The notes: generated from the letters alone by a model not told the origin. 64,000 nucleotides of DNA from Halomicrobium salinisoli (GCF_020405185.1 NZ_CP084463.1:1178001-1242000), one strand, 5' to 3'. Shown: positions 18,115 through 26,958, counted from the first letter of the stretch. Numbers and translations: made by a program.

Positions 18115-19094
18115 CGGGCGCGACGCCGGAGCCGACCCAGGCGGCTACCGACGCCGGCCGCCCCGCCGTCGCCGGCGTCGCGCTGACCGACCTGAGCGCC
18201 GGCGTCGGCACCGTGCTGTGGGCTCTCGCCGCGTCCGTCGGTGTCCTCACCCAGGTGGAGCGCGCGCTCGCGCTCGCGCCGCTGGTGGTCGTCCCGCTGG
18301 GAATCGGGCTCGCCGCGGACGGCGGGTTCGACGCGCGTTCGGGTCGCTTACTCACCGCTGCGACGATCGTCCAGCCGGTCGGGGCGGCGCTGTTCCTGGC
18401 GTCGCTCGTTCTGCCGTCCGGCCCGCCGGCGGCGCTCGCCGCGGCGGCCTGGATTCCCGTGACGGGCGCGCTCGCGTTCGCCGGGCTCTCGCGCGCGCTC
18501 GACCGCGGCCTCCGTCCGCTCTCGGAGACGCTCGTCGACGCCGGGCTGGCGTACGTCCCCGTCGCCGCCGTCGCGCTCGTGGCCTTCCACCTCGGGATCA
18601 CGCTCTGGTTCGAGCCCGTCATCGTCCTCCTCACCGCGGTCCACTTCCACTACGCCGGGTTCGCGCTGCCCGTCCTCGCAGGGGTCACCGGTCGACGGCT
18701 CGGCGGTTCCGGCGGGCTCTTCCGACCGATCGCCGCCGTCGTCGCCGTCGGTCCGGCGATCGTCGCGGTCGGCATCTCGTTCTCGCCGCTGGTGGAGGTC
18801 GTCGCGGTGGGCGCGTTCACCGTCGCGGTCGCGACCTTCGGCGTCCTCGCGCTCGTCCGGGTCGTCCCCCACCTGTCGCCGCTCCCGGCCGCGTTCGTCG
18901 GCCTGTCCGCGCTGGCGCTGCCCGCGTCGATGCTGCTGGCGCTGGGCTACGGCGTCGCCGCCTTCACCGGCACTGATCCGCTGGGGCTGGACGTCTCGAC
19001 GATGGTATCGCTGCACGGCTCGCTCAACGCGTACGGGTTCGCGCTGCTCGGGGCGGCCGGGTGGCGACTGGCGGAGGAGTCGGAGCGGGCGTGA
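18111..19094 (+). CDS. YndJ-like multi-spanning membrane protein
   Basis: A 327-residue integral membrane protein with about nine or ten hydrophobic segments from residue 25 on. The motifs VHFHYAGFALPVLAG near residue 177 and HGSLNAYGFALLGAAGW near the C-terminus match the YndJ family (Bacillus subtilis YndJ). The conserved histidines inside the membrane suggest metal or redox chemistry, but no activity is known to me. Its start overlaps the DUF4166 stop by four bases, so the two proteins are made together. Confidence 0.8.
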   Translation: MTGATPEPTQAATDAGRPAVAGVALTDLSAGVGTVLWALAASVGVLTQVERALALAPLVVVPLGIGLAADGGFDARSGRLLTAATIVQPVGAALFLASLVLPSGPPAALAAAAWIPVTGALAFAGLSRALDRGLRPLSETLVDAGLAYVPVAAVALVAFHLGITLWFEPVIVLLTAVHFHYAGFALPVLAGVTGRRLGGSGGLFRPIAAVVAVGPAIVAVGISFSPLVEVVAVGAFTVAVATFGVLALVRVVPHLSPLPAAFVGLSALALPASMLLALGYGVAAFTGTDPLGLDVSTMVSLHGSLNAYGFALLGAAGWRLAEESERA

Positions 19095-19107
19095 GAACTG
19101 GCGGCCG

Positions 19108-20658
19108 CTAGAGCGGGATGTTACCGTGCTTGCGCTCGGGCTGGTCTTCGCGCTTGCCTCGCAGCGTCTCCAGGTCGTCGATCAGGCGCGGGCGGGTCTC
19201 CCGCGGTTCGAGGACGTCGTCGACGAACCCGCGCTTGGCGGCGATGTAGGGGTTGGCGAAGGCGTCGCGGTACTCCTCGACCAGCTGCTCCCGGCGAGCC
19301 TCGACGTCCTCGGCCTCGTCCAGTTCGTCGTCGTAGAGGACGTTCACCGCGCCCTCCGGGCCCATCACGGCGATCTCCGCGGTCGGCCAGGCGTAGTTGA
19401 CGTCGGCGCCGACGTGCTTGGAGGCCATCACGTCGTAGGCGCCGCCGTAGGCCTTGCGCGTGATGACCGTCAAAAGCGGCACGGTCGCCTCGGAGTAGGC
19501 GTACAGCAGCTTCGCGCCGTGGTTGATGATCGCGCCCCGCTCCTGGTCCTTGCCCGGCATGAACCCGGGCACGTCGACGAAGGTGAGGATGGGGACGTTG
19601 AACGCGTCGCAGAAGCGGACGAACCGCGCGGCCTTCCGCGAGGAATCGATGTCCAGCGTCCCGGCGTTGACCCGGGGCTGGTTGCCGACGACGCCGACGC
19701 TGTGGCCGTCGAGCCGGGCGAAGCCCATGACGACGTTGCGGGCGAACCCCTCCGCGACCTCGTAGAAGGAGTCCTCGTCGACGACGCCGCCGATCACCCG
19801 CGCCATGTCGTAGGGCTTCTGCGGGGCCTGCGGTACGACGTCGGCCAGGTCCTCGTCGCGCCGGTCGGGGTCGTCCCAGGGGTCGACCCGCGGCGGGTCC
19901 TCGACGTTGTTCGGCGGGAGATAGGAGAGCAGGTGGCGAATCTCGTCCATCGCGGCCTTCTCGTCGGCGGCGGTGAAGTGCGCGACGCCGGACTCCGTGG
20001 CGTGGGTCCGGGCCCCGCCGAGTTCGTCGAACCCGACCTCCTCGCCGGTGACCGTCTCGATGACGTCGGGGCCGGTGATGAACATGTGGCTGGTCTCCTC
20101 GACCATGTAGACGAAGTCGGTGATCGACGGCGAGTAGACCGCGCCGCCGGCGCAGGGGCCCATGATCGCCGAGATCTGCGGGACGACGCCGCTGGCCTGC
20201 TGGTTGCGGTGGAAGATGTCCGCGTAGCCGGCCAGCGAGTCGATCCCCTCCTGGATGCGCGCGCCCGCGGAGTCGTTCAGGCCAATGATGGGCGCGCCCG
20301 TCTCGATGGCCCTGTCCATCACCTTGCAGACCTTCTGGGCGAACGCCTCGCCGAGCGACCCGCCCAGGACCGTGAAGTCGTGGGCGAAGACGAACACCTT
20401 CCGGCCGTCGACCTCGCCGTACCCCGTGACGACCCCGTCGCCCGGGAACGACTTCTCGTCCATGTCGAAGTTGGTCGACCGGTGCTCGCGCAGCTGGTCT
20501 ATCTCGACGAACGTGCCGTCGTCCAGGAAGTAGTCGATGCGCTCGCGCGCGGTCAGCTTGCCCTTCTCGTGCTGGGCCGCGATGCGCTCCTCGCCGCCGC
20601 CCTCCTCCGCCCGGCGCTTGCGCTCGCGCAGGTCCTCGACGTCGTCTTCCCGACTCAC
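19108..20658 (-). CDS. Acyl-CoA carboxylase beta chain (carboxyltransferase)
   Basis: A 516-residue carboxyltransferase subunit of acetyl-/propionyl-CoA carboxylase. It moves the carboxyl group from biotin to acyl-CoA. The N-terminal half has the crotonase-like oxyanion region NDSAGARIQEGIDSLAGY near 128 and IMGPCAGGAVYSPSITDF near 164. The C-terminal half has VDVPGFMPGKDQERGAIINHGAK near 370 and TRKAYGGAYDVMASKH near 410. It ends ERKHGNIPL as in relatives. It sits about 2.3 kb upstream of the alpha and PccX-like genes on the same strand, separated from them by DUF4166/YndJ genes on the other strand. Confidence 0.93.
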   Translation of the reverse strand: MSREDDVEDLRERKRRAEEGGGEERIAAQHEKGKLTARERIDYFLDDGTFVEIDQLREHRSTNFDMDEKSFPGDGVVTGYGEVDGRKVFVFAHDFTVLGGSLGEAFAQKVCKVMDRAIETGAPIIGLNDSAGARIQEGIDSLAGYADIFHRNQQASGVVPQISAIMGPCAGGAVYSPSITDFVYMVEETSHMFITGPDVIETVTGEEVGFDELGGARTHATESGVAHFTAADEKAAMDEIRHLLSYLPPNNVEDPPRVDPWDDPDRRDEDLADVVPQAPQKPYDMARVIGGVVDEDSFYEVAEGFARNVVMGFARLDGHSVGVVGNQPRVNAGTLDIDSSRKAARFVRFCDAFNVPILTFVDVPGFMPGKDQERGAIINHGAKLLYAYSEATVPLLTVITRKAYGGAYDVMASKHVGADVNYAWPTAEIAVMGPEGAVNVLYDDELDEAEDVEARREQLVEEYRDAFANPYIAAKRGFVDDVLEPRETRPRLIDDLETLRGKREDQPERKHGNIPL

Positions 20659-20740
20659 GGTCGCTCCCTCCGGTCGCTCCCGCTCGCTCGTTCCGAGGAC
20701 TCACTTCGCTCGCCCTCGCGACTCACGTTCGCTCACCTGA
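20654..20740. repeat. GCTCGC-rich low-complexity tract
   Basis: A run of short imperfect copies of CGCTC/CTCGCT words (GTCGCTCCCTCCGGTCGCTCC, then CGCTCGTTCCGAGGACTCAC) immediately upstream of the carboxylase beta gene. Similar tracts with near-identical words recur at 34913-35012 and 50257-50425. It can form small hairpins and seems to encode nothing. Confidence 0.55.
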
Positions 20741-20810
20741 CATGGCTTGGTGGAGACACGGCCGAGAAAAAAGCGTTACCCGCGCTAGCACGGAACGCGA
20801 ACGAGGGGAC

Positions 20811-21040
20811 GAGAACCGGAAAGCCCCACCCTTCGGCTGATTGGCCAGCCGACACGGGTGGGACTGAGCGGAGGTGAAGCCTCCGCGAAGGTCGGAAGAC
20901 GCGAAGCGTCTTCCGGGACTAGAAGGGGCCGACACGCTCCGGGAAGACGGGCGACGCAAGCGCCGCAGCGACCGCAGGGAGCGAAGCGCGCAGCGAGCCC
21001 CTCGACCGGAGCGTGTCGGGGGCTTTCTGGTTGTTTCAAC
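20811..21040. repeat. Structured repeat element C
   Basis: A non-coding element in the 473-base gap between the carboxylase beta gene (minus) and the ArsA gene (plus). The left part is CCGGAAAGCCCCACCC, then hairpin CGGCTGATTGGCCAGCCG, then GGGTGGGACTGA (20856-20867). The middle holds hairpins AAGCCTCCGC... and GGAAGACGCGAAGCGTCTTCC. A perfect 13-base inverted pair CGACACGCTCCGG (20930-20942) / CCGGAGCGTGTCG (21006-21018) leads into the right end GGGGGCTTTCTGGTTGTTT. The right end is the inverse of element A's left end. The overall plan matches element D at 48.3 kb. Confidence 0.75.
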
Positions 21041-21131
21041 GTATTACGAGGCAAACGCCGCTGTAATCGCTTCCGCGAAATCAGTCTGCTCCGACCCGAT
21101 CACCAAGGTCACTGAACCCGTACGCTGAGAC

Positions 21132-22061
21132 GTGACCGAGTACCTCCTCTACGGCGGCAAGGGCGGCGTCGGGAAGACGACCTGCGCGGCGGCGACGGGC
21201 CTGCGGCTGGCCGAGCAGGGCGAACGAACCCTCGTCGTCTCGACCGACCCCGCCCACTCGCTGGGCGAGGCGCTGGAGACCGACCTCTCCGGCGACCCGA
21301 CGGAGATCGCCCCGGACTGCTACGCGGTGGAGGCCGATCCCGAGGACGGCCAGGAGACCTATCGGCGGATCGTCGAGTCGCTGGCGGCGACGTTCCGTGA
21401 CGCCGGCATCGGGATGGACGAGGACGACGTCGACCGCCTGTTCGCGGCCGGTCTGGTCCCCGGGAGCGACGAGGTGGCGGCGCTGGAGTACCTCGACGGT
21501 CCAGCGGGCGAGTGGGACCGCGTCGTCCTCGACACGGCGCCGACGGGCCACACGCTGCGACTGCTGACGCTGCCGGACGTCCTGGAGGAGTCGATGGCCA
21601 CCGCCGAGAACCTGCAGGGGCAGGTCCGCAGCCTGATCACGTCCGCGCGGAGCATGGTGCTGGGGCCGGCGGCGTTCCTCGGCGGGGACGACGACGGGGA
21701 GATCCGCGCGTTCCGCGACCGGATGGACCGCGTCGCCGAGCGCCTGCGCGACCCGTCGCAGACGGGCTTCCGGGTCGTCCTCGTCCCGGAGACGCTGGCC
21801 GTCGCGGAGACCCGGAAGCTGGTCGAGCGGCTGCGCTCCTTCGACGTCCCGGTCGAGGAACTCGTCGTCAACCGGGCGCTCGACCCGGCGGACGCGGGCG
21901 ACTGCGACCGCTGCGCGGCGCGGGCCGAGAGCCACGAGCGGGCGCTCGAGCGGATCCGATCGGAGTTCCCGGACCTGCCCGTGCGGGTCCTCCCCGACCT
22001 GGGACCAGAGGCCTACGGGCGCGAGGCGCTGTCGCGGCTCGGGGCCGAACTCGCCCCCTGA
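21132..22061 (+). CDS. ArsA/Get3-family ATPase
   Basis: A 309-residue P-loop ATPase starting with GTG (MTEYLLYGGKGGVGKTTCAAA). Walker A is GGKGGVGKTT at 8-17, STDPAHSLGEAL near 37 is switch I, and DTAPTGHTLRLL near 135 is the A-loop/Walker B region. A CDRC pair near residue 259 resembles the zinc-binding CxxC of Get3, which favours a tail-anchored membrane-protein targeting role over arsenite export; no arsenic genes are nearby. It is divergent from the carboxylase beta gene, with repeat element C between. Confidence 0.87.
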   Translation: MTEYLLYGGKGGVGKTTCAAATGLRLAEQGERTLVVSTDPAHSLGEALETDLSGDPTEIAPDCYAVEADPEDGQETYRRIVESLAATFRDAGIGMDEDDVDRLFAAGLVPGSDEVAALEYLDGPAGEWDRVVLDTAPTGHTLRLLTLPDVLEESMATAENLQGQVRSLITSARSMVLGPAAFLGGDDDGEIRAFRDRMDRVAERLRDPSQTGFRVVLVPETLAVAETRKLVERLRSFDVPVEELVVNRALDPADAGDCDRCAARAESHERALERIRSEFPDLPVRVLPDLGPEAYGREALSRLGAELAP

Positions 22062-22112
22062 CAGACGACGGATTCCGCGGCAGTTTTGAGTCCCGAAGTC
22101 GTTCGGCCGGGC

Positions 22113-22745
22113 GTGCAAAACATCGCAGCCAGCCAGTCGAACCCCTTCGGCTTCGAGCCGGGCTGTGAGCCGTTCGTCCCCGGCTACGGCGACGCGAACG
22201 CCCACTTCCACGTCGTGGGGGATCACCCCGGCGTCCACGGCGGCACCGAGTCGGGCGTCCCCTTCACCGGCTCCGAGTCGGGTGAGCGCCTCCAGCGGGC
22301 CCTCGTCGATGCCGGCCTCCTCGAGGCGGCCGGGAGCCCGCCGGACGTGGACAAGACCTACCTCTCCTATCTCCACATGTGCGTCCCCGACGGAGACGGG
22401 GCGCCGACGGAGCGCGACTACGACGACCTCGAACCGTTGTTCGACGCCGAACTCCGGGCCATCACGGCCCACGTCCTCCTGCCGGTCGGCGAGCGGGCGA
22501 CCCGCCACGTCTTCTCCATCGCGACCATGGAGTCGCCCGACGAGGTCGACATGGACGCCCGCCACGCCACGGAGGTCGCCGGCTCGGGCTGGCTCGTCGT
22601 CCCGATCAAGGAACCGGCCGAGTGGAGCGACGGCGACGAAGCCGCGCTCGTCGAGACGCTGGAGGCGATGCTCGCGACCGACTACCGGCGCGAGGCCGAC
22701 CTCGGGCGCTTCCTGCCCCACGGCGAGTCCTACCGCGTGCGCTGA
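22113..22745 (+). CDS. Uracil-DNA glycosylase superfamily protein
   Basis: A 210-residue protein of the UDG fold as found in haloarchaea. The segments GYGDANAHFHVVGDHPGVHGG (first 20 residues of the motif, near residue 22) and VPFTGSESGERLQRALVDAG near 48 correspond to the catalytic loop and the following helix of archaeal UDGs. The C-terminal leucine loop is less clear. I chose the GTG at 22113 over more upstream non-ATG codons because the SNPFGFEPGCEPFVPGYG start fits relatives. A base-excision role is likely but not proven. Confidence 0.65.
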   Translation: MQNIAASQSNPFGFEPGCEPFVPGYGDANAHFHVVGDHPGVHGGTESGVPFTGSESGERLQRALVDAGLLEAAGSPPDVDKTYLSYLHMCVPDGDGAPTERDYDDLEPLFDAELRAITAHVLLPVGERATRHVFSIATMESPDEVDMDARHATEVAGSGWLVVPIKEPAEWSDGDEAALVETLEAMLATDYRREADLGRFLPHGESYRVR

Positions 22746-22768
22746 GGGCCCCTCGAGGGGAGCCGCCC

Positions 22769-24106
22769 CTAGAAGGGGGCGAAGAAGGCCGCGTTCTCGG
22801 CGAGGAACAGCTCGTTGACGCCGAAGGCGAGCGTCACGAGGATGCCGACGAGCACGACGATCCGGGTGGTCCACAGCCAGACCGATCCGAACCGCCCCGC
22901 TCCGGTCGTCCCCCTGCGGAGCTCGTCGACGGCCTCCCGGCCGATGACCCAGCTGACGAAGATCACGACGAACAGGACCGACAGCGGCAGGAAGAGGTTG
23001 TAGGCGACGGCGTCGAACCAGCCGAACCACGCGGTGTCCCACGCCGATGGGAGCCCCAGCAGGAACAGGAGGACGCCGGCGGCGACGGCGAGCCGCGTCC
23101 GCGCCACGTCGTAGTTGTCGGCGGCGTAGGCGACCAGCACCTCCAGCAGGCTGATCGCCGAGGACAGCGCCGCCATGAGGACGACGCCGAAGAAGACCAC
23201 GCCGAGCAGGTTCCCCAGCGGGAGCTGGGCGAACGCCGAGGCGACGGCGACGAACAGCGCGTCGGTCGTCGTCTGGGTGGGGTCAGCACCGATGGCGAAC
23301 ATGATGGGGAAGACCACCAGCCCCGCGAGGACGCCGATCAGCGTGTTCGAGACGACGATCACCCCGCCGTCGACCGCGAGACTGTCGTCCTCGCCGACGT
23401 ACGAGGCGTAGGTGATCATGATCGCCATCCCCAGCGAGAGCGTGAAGAAGGCCTGGCTGACGGCGTATGGTATGACGCTGGGCGCGTTCGCCAGCAGGTC
23501 GCCGAAGTCCGGCGAGAGGAAGTACGCGTAGCCCTCCGCGGCGCCGCCGAGCGTGAACGCCCAGGCGGCCAGGCCGATCATCAACAGGACGATGCTGGGG
23601 ACCATCACCTTCGTCGCCCGTTCGATGCCGTCGGCCACGCCGAGCGCGACGATGCCGACGACCAGCCCGATGAAGACGGCCTGGCCGAGGATCGCTTCGG
23701 GCCCCGAGGCGATGGTCCCGAAGTACTGGCCGGGGGCGTCGAAGTACGCGCCCGTCGCGCTGCCGATCATGTACCGCAGCACCCAGCCCCCGACGACGTC
23801 GTAGTACGAGAGGATCCAGAAGCCGGTCAGGACGCTCAGCGCGCCGACGACCCGCCAGCTCCGGTGACCCATCTCCTCGAAGGCGTCGATGGCGTTGGCC
23901 TTGGTCCGCCGGCCGATGGCGAACTCCGCCAGCAGGGCCGGGAAGCCCAGCAGGAGGACGGCCAGCAGGTAGAACACCACGAACGCCGCCCCGCCGTTGG
24001 CCGCGGTCTTGAACGGGAACTGCCAGATGTTCCCCAGGCCGACGGCGCTGCCGATGGCGGCGACGAGGAAGCCGACACGCGAGGTCCACGTTGCTCGGTT
24101 GCTCAT
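22769..24106 (-). CDS. Sodium-dependent transporter (NSS/SNF family)
   Basis: A 445-residue membrane protein with about 11-12 transmembrane helices. TM1 carries the hallmark GSAVGLGNIWQFPFKTAANGG near residue 19 (unwound sodium- and substrate-binding region of LeuT-like carriers), and QAFFTLSLGMAIMITYASYV near 215 is TM6. It probably imports an amino acid or similar osmolyte with Na+. The gene converges on the UDG gene. An inverted TTATGCC/GGCATAA pair lies about 97 bases upstream of its start. Confidence 0.92.
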   Translation of the reverse strand: MSNRATWTSRVGFLVAAIGSAVGLGNIWQFPFKTAANGGAAFVVFYLLAVLLLGFPALLAEFAIGRRTKANAIDAFEEMGHRSWRVVGALSVLTGFWILSYYDVVGGWVLRYMIGSATGAYFDAPGQYFGTIASGPEAILGQAVFIGLVVGIVALGVADGIERATKVMVPSIVLLMIGLAAWAFTLGGAAEGYAYFLSPDFGDLLANAPSVIPYAVSQAFFTLSLGMAIMITYASYVGEDDSLAVDGGVIVVSNTLIGVLAGLVVFPIMFAIGADPTQTTTDALFVAVASAFAQLPLGNLLGVVFFGVVLMAALSSAISLLEVLVAYAADNYDVARTRLAVAAGVLLFLLGLPSAWDTAWFGWFDAVAYNLFLPLSVLFVVIFVSWVIGREAVDELRRGTTGAGRFGSVWLWTTRIVVLVGILVTLAFGVNELFLAENAAFFAPF

Positions 24107-24202
24107 CCCTACCGTCGCTTCTCGTCGACGGGGAAAATCTCTGTGAAAGCCCGATACGGCAGCGGCGCGATCGCTCGGGAGCCGACGCGCTCGCTGTGAC
24201 AG

Positions 24203-24222
24203 TTATGCCTCACTCGGCATAA
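24203..24222. promoter_or_regulatory. Inverted repeat TTATGCC-N6-GGCATAA
   Basis: A perfect 7-base dyad lies between the NSS transporter start (24106, minus) and the SDR stop (24257, minus). The word TTATGCCTCAC occurs again at 24257-24267, spanning the SDR stop codon. The dyad has the size of a dimeric regulator site, or it could be part of a terminator for the SDR gene. I cannot tell which. Confidence 0.35.
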
Positions 24223-24256
24223 TCCGCGGTTCGGACCGTCGTCCTCACCGGTCGGA

Positions 24257-24967
24257 TTATGCCTCACCGTACACCGGCACGGCGGCCCCACTCGTCACGG
24301 AGGTCGCGTCGGAACACAGCGCGAGGATCGTGTCGGCGATCTCGGCTGGGTCCACCCACGTCTCGTGGTCGGCGTCGGGCATCATCTCGCGGTTCATCGG
24401 CGTGTCGATGACGCTGGGCATGATCGCGTTGGCGCGCAGTTCTCCTTCGTTCTCCTCGGCGATGGTCTCGGTGAGCAGGCGGACGCCGGCCTTGGAGGCG
24501 CGGTAGAGCCCGTCGCCCTCGCCGCCCTCCAGGGACGAGCGGGACGCGACCGAGACGACGGCGCCGTCGCCGTCGCGGACGTGCGGCACGGCGTGCTTCG
24601 AGGCGAGGAACATCGTCTTGAGGTTGACGTCCATCAGGAAGTCGAACGCGTCGACGTCGGTCTCGTCGACGGGATCGCCGCCGCGCCAGGTGCCGGCGAC
24701 GTTGCAGAGGTAGTCGAGGCTCCCGTGTTCGTCGACGACCTCGGAGACGACGCGCTCGACGTCGTCCTCGTCGGTGAAGTCGCCCTGGTGGAAGTCGATT
24801 CGGTCGGGGTCGTCCAGCTGGAAGTCCTCGCTGTCGGGCGCGACCACGTCCGCGCCGCAGACGGTCGCGCCGGCGTCCGCGAAGGCCGTGGCGACGCCGC
24901 TGCCGAGGGCGCCGCCGACCCCGGTGATCAGGACCACCTCGCCGCCGAAGTCGAAGTCGGCTGACAT
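24257..24967 (-). CDS. Short-chain dehydrogenase/reductase (SDR) family oxidoreductase
   Basis: A 236-residue classical SDR, cytoplasmic, using NAD(P). The cofactor motif is TGVGGALGSGVATAFADAG near residue 15 (TGxxxGxG). NVAGTW near 89 is the NNAG-type strand, the catalytic serine is in VVSVASRSSLEGG near 139, and YRASKAG near 152 provides Tyr and Lys. The C-terminus has the usual DPAEIADTILALCSDATSVTSG segment. The substrate cannot be inferred. It stands alone, upstream of the NSS transporter. Confidence 0.9.
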   Translation of the reverse strand: MSADFDFGGEVVLITGVGGALGSGVATAFADAGATVCGADVVAPDSEDFQLDDPDRIDFHQGDFTDEDDVERVVSEVVDEHGSLDYLCNVAGTWRGGDPVDETDVDAFDFLMDVNLKTMFLASKHAVPHVRDGDGAVVSVASRSSLEGGEGDGLYRASKAGVRLLTETIAEENEGELRANAIMPSVIDTPMNREMMPDADHETWVDPAEIADTILALCSDATSVTSGAAVPVYGEA

Positions 24968-25022
24968 GCGCGAGTCGTCGGCGGCGACGGGGATAAAGCT
25001 ACGGCGGGGAGAGAGCGCCTCC

Positions 25023-25823
25023 TCACCCCAGCAGCGCCCCGCGGGCGGTCTTTTCGACGAAGGTCAGCACGGGCCGCCCCTTCGGCAGCGTGTAGAGGTC
25101 GCCCAGTTCGTCCTCGGCGAGGTTCTCGGGCTCGAAGTCCGGGTCCCGGAGGTCCCGTACCCCGTCGGCGAGCATGGGCTCGGAGGCGGCGAAGAGGCGG
25201 CGGCGGACCGCCCGCCAGGTCGGGGCGTCACCGACCCGGACCCGTCGCTCGGCGACGATCTCGCCGCCGTCGAGCGTCTCGTTGAGCCGCTGGAGGGTCA
25301 CGCCGGCCGTCTCGCGACCGTGGACGTACTCCCAGAAGCCCATCGGCTGGCCGCGGTACTCGCGGAGGTTCCCGTGGTGGAAGCTCAGCACGCCCCGATC
25401 GGGCGCGGACAGCGCGTCGCCGACGAGGAAGCCGAAGCCGAAGCGGACGGCCGCGTCGGTCTCGGCCAGCCGGTCGACCGCCGGGTCGGGGAGGGCGTTC
25501 TTCCAGCCGTCGACGGTCTCCGGCTCGCAGCGGATCCGCTCGGCGTCGTCGATTCCGGGGAGGTCGTCGACCGGACGGCGCTCCAGCGGTTCGATGTCAC
25601 GGCTCAGGGCTTCGGCGAGGCCGCCGACGACGGCCCACTCCCGGAGTTCGACGGCCCGCCGGAGCGTCTCGACGGGGGACCGATCGCTCGACGAGGCGTC
25701 CCTGACCTCCAGCGTGATCCGGGCCGGCGTCTCGGCGACCAGCCGCTTGACGGCGTCGGCCGCCCACGCAGGAAGCGTCTCGCCCGAGGTGAGCAGCGCG
25801 ACCCGCGCGACGTCGTCAGACAC
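25023..25823 (-). CDS. Formyltransferase-family protein (PurN/Fmt-like)
   Basis: A 266-residue protein with the formyltransferase catalytic core. FHHGNLREYRGQPMGFWEY near residue 151 corresponds to the His and following loop of Fmt/PurN-type enzymes, and LNETLDGGEIVAERRV near 184 is the family's LDxGxI motif. The family uses 10-formyltetrahydrofolate. It overlaps the polysaccharide deacetylase gene by eight bases. That suggests a formylated amino-sugar or other glycan substrate, not Met-tRNA, which haloarchaea do not formylate. Confidence 0.78.
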   Translation of the reverse strand: MSDDVARVALLTSGETLPAWAADAVKRLVAETPARITLEVRDASSSDRSPVETLRRAVELREWAVVGGLAEALSRDIEPLERRPVDDLPGIDDAERIRCEPETVDGWKNALPDPAVDRLAETDAAVRFGFGFLVGDALSAPDRGVLSFHHGNLREYRGQPMGFWEYVHGRETAGVTLQRLNETLDGGEIVAERRVRVGDAPTWRAVRRRLFAASEPMLADGVRDLRDPDFEPENLAEDELGDLYTLPKGRPVLTFVEKTARGALLG

Positions 25824-26772
25824 TGGTCGTCACCTCCGGCGCCCGGCCGCGGACCCGGTCGTTGAGCGCCGCCATGGTCAGGACCTGGACCTCGCCGGCG
25901 TCCCGCCGCGCGGCCAGTTCCGAGAGGAACCCGTCGATCACGGGCCACTGGTACTCGTTGGCGACGTCGTAGAGGTGCGACCAGAGGTGGCAGTGGCCGT
26001 CCGATTCGACGGCGGCGTCGACGGCTCGGCCGAGATAGGCCCGCTGGAGGCGCTGACGGAGGGCCACGGGCAGCGACGAGAAGTACGCCGGCGGGTCCTG
26101 CTGGCCCAGCGGCAGCGTCGACGCCGTCAGCGACGGGTAGGTCGTGCAGTAGGTCTCGACGACGCCGTCGACCAGGCGCGGCTCGAAGGTCGGGTGCGGA
26201 CCGGCCACGAGCTCCTTCAGCCGGGACAGCTGACCGCGGTCGCTGGTGTCCCGGGACAGGCGGACGACCTCGATGTCCGCGTCCAGCAGGGCGGTCCGCG
26301 GCGGCGGGTGGTGTCGCGGGGGTACGATCGAGACCGTCTCGGTCCCCACTCGCCGCCGGTGGAGCCGCTGGCACCGGGACAGCTCCCAGTCCAGCGTCGC
26401 CGCGCTCACGTCGTCGCAGTTCACGTGCGAGTACGTGTGCGTACAGATCTCGTGGTCCGTCGGCCGGTCGCGGATCGCCTCGACCGCGTCGGGCGCGTAG
26501 AACAGCGGGTCCGACGCCGCGTCCGTCCCAGGATCCGCGTCGAACCAGTCGCCCGCGTGGGGTCCGTCGTGGTCGCCGTCGCAGTCCGATTCGAGGAGGT
26601 GTCCCACCACGTCGAAGCTGATGGGGACGTTCAGGGCGTCACAGCGGTCGAGGAGCCGTCCGAGGTACGCCCGCTCCGGCACGCCGTCGTCGCTGAGGTG
26701 CGCGTCGTCCGCGATGTCGTGGACGCCCCACCCGAGCTCCACCTCCATGCTGAGCGTCACCGTTCCGGTCAT
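25816..26772 (-). CDS. Polysaccharide deacetylase-like protein
   Basis: A 318-residue protein of the carbohydrate esterase 4 / NodB fold. The N-terminal strand TVTLSMEVELGWG takes the place of the usual TFDD motif. CTHTYSHVNCDD near residue 111 gives the H-x3-H metal ligands, and IVPPRHHPPPRTALLDADIEVVR near 149 covers the later conserved region. No signal peptide is visible, so it probably acts in the cytoplasm, perhaps on nucleotide-linked or lipid-linked sugars. It is co-translated with the formyltransferase gene that follows. The first catalytic motif deviates (E instead of DD), so activity is uncertain. Confidence 0.75.
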   Translation of the reverse strand: MTGTVTLSMEVELGWGVHDIADDAHLSDDGVPERAYLGRLLDRCDALNVPISFDVVGHLLESDCDGDHDGPHAGDWFDADPGTDAASDPLFYAPDAVEAIRDRPTDHEICTHTYSHVNCDDVSAATLDWELSRCQRLHRRRVGTETVSIVPPRHHPPPRTALLDADIEVVRLSRDTSDRGQLSRLKELVAGPHPTFEPRLVDGVVETYCTTYPSLTASTLPLGQQDPPAYFSSLPVALRQRLQRAYLGRAVDAAVESDGHCHLWSHLYDVANEYQWPVIDGFLSELAARRDAGEVQVLTMAALNDRVRGRAPEVTTSV

Positions 26773-26958
26773 ACGCCGTGGGAGAGCCCGCCCCTTCTTT
26801 GGAAATCGGCGGTTTTCGGTCGTGAACCCGGCGTTACCGGGAGATAGGACGGTGTTACTCGTCGGACGGGAGCCGTTCCCTCGGCGTCCGAGACGCTCGC
26901 TGACGGGCGCTTGCCCCGAGATAGCAAGGCCCTTGCCGGGACGAGTCCTGGTGCCGTC

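Noticed and set aside
21132..22061. Arsenite efflux pump ATPase
   Set aside because: The ArsA-like protein has a single ATPase domain and a Get3-type CxxC, and no arsB, arsR or arsD gene is near.
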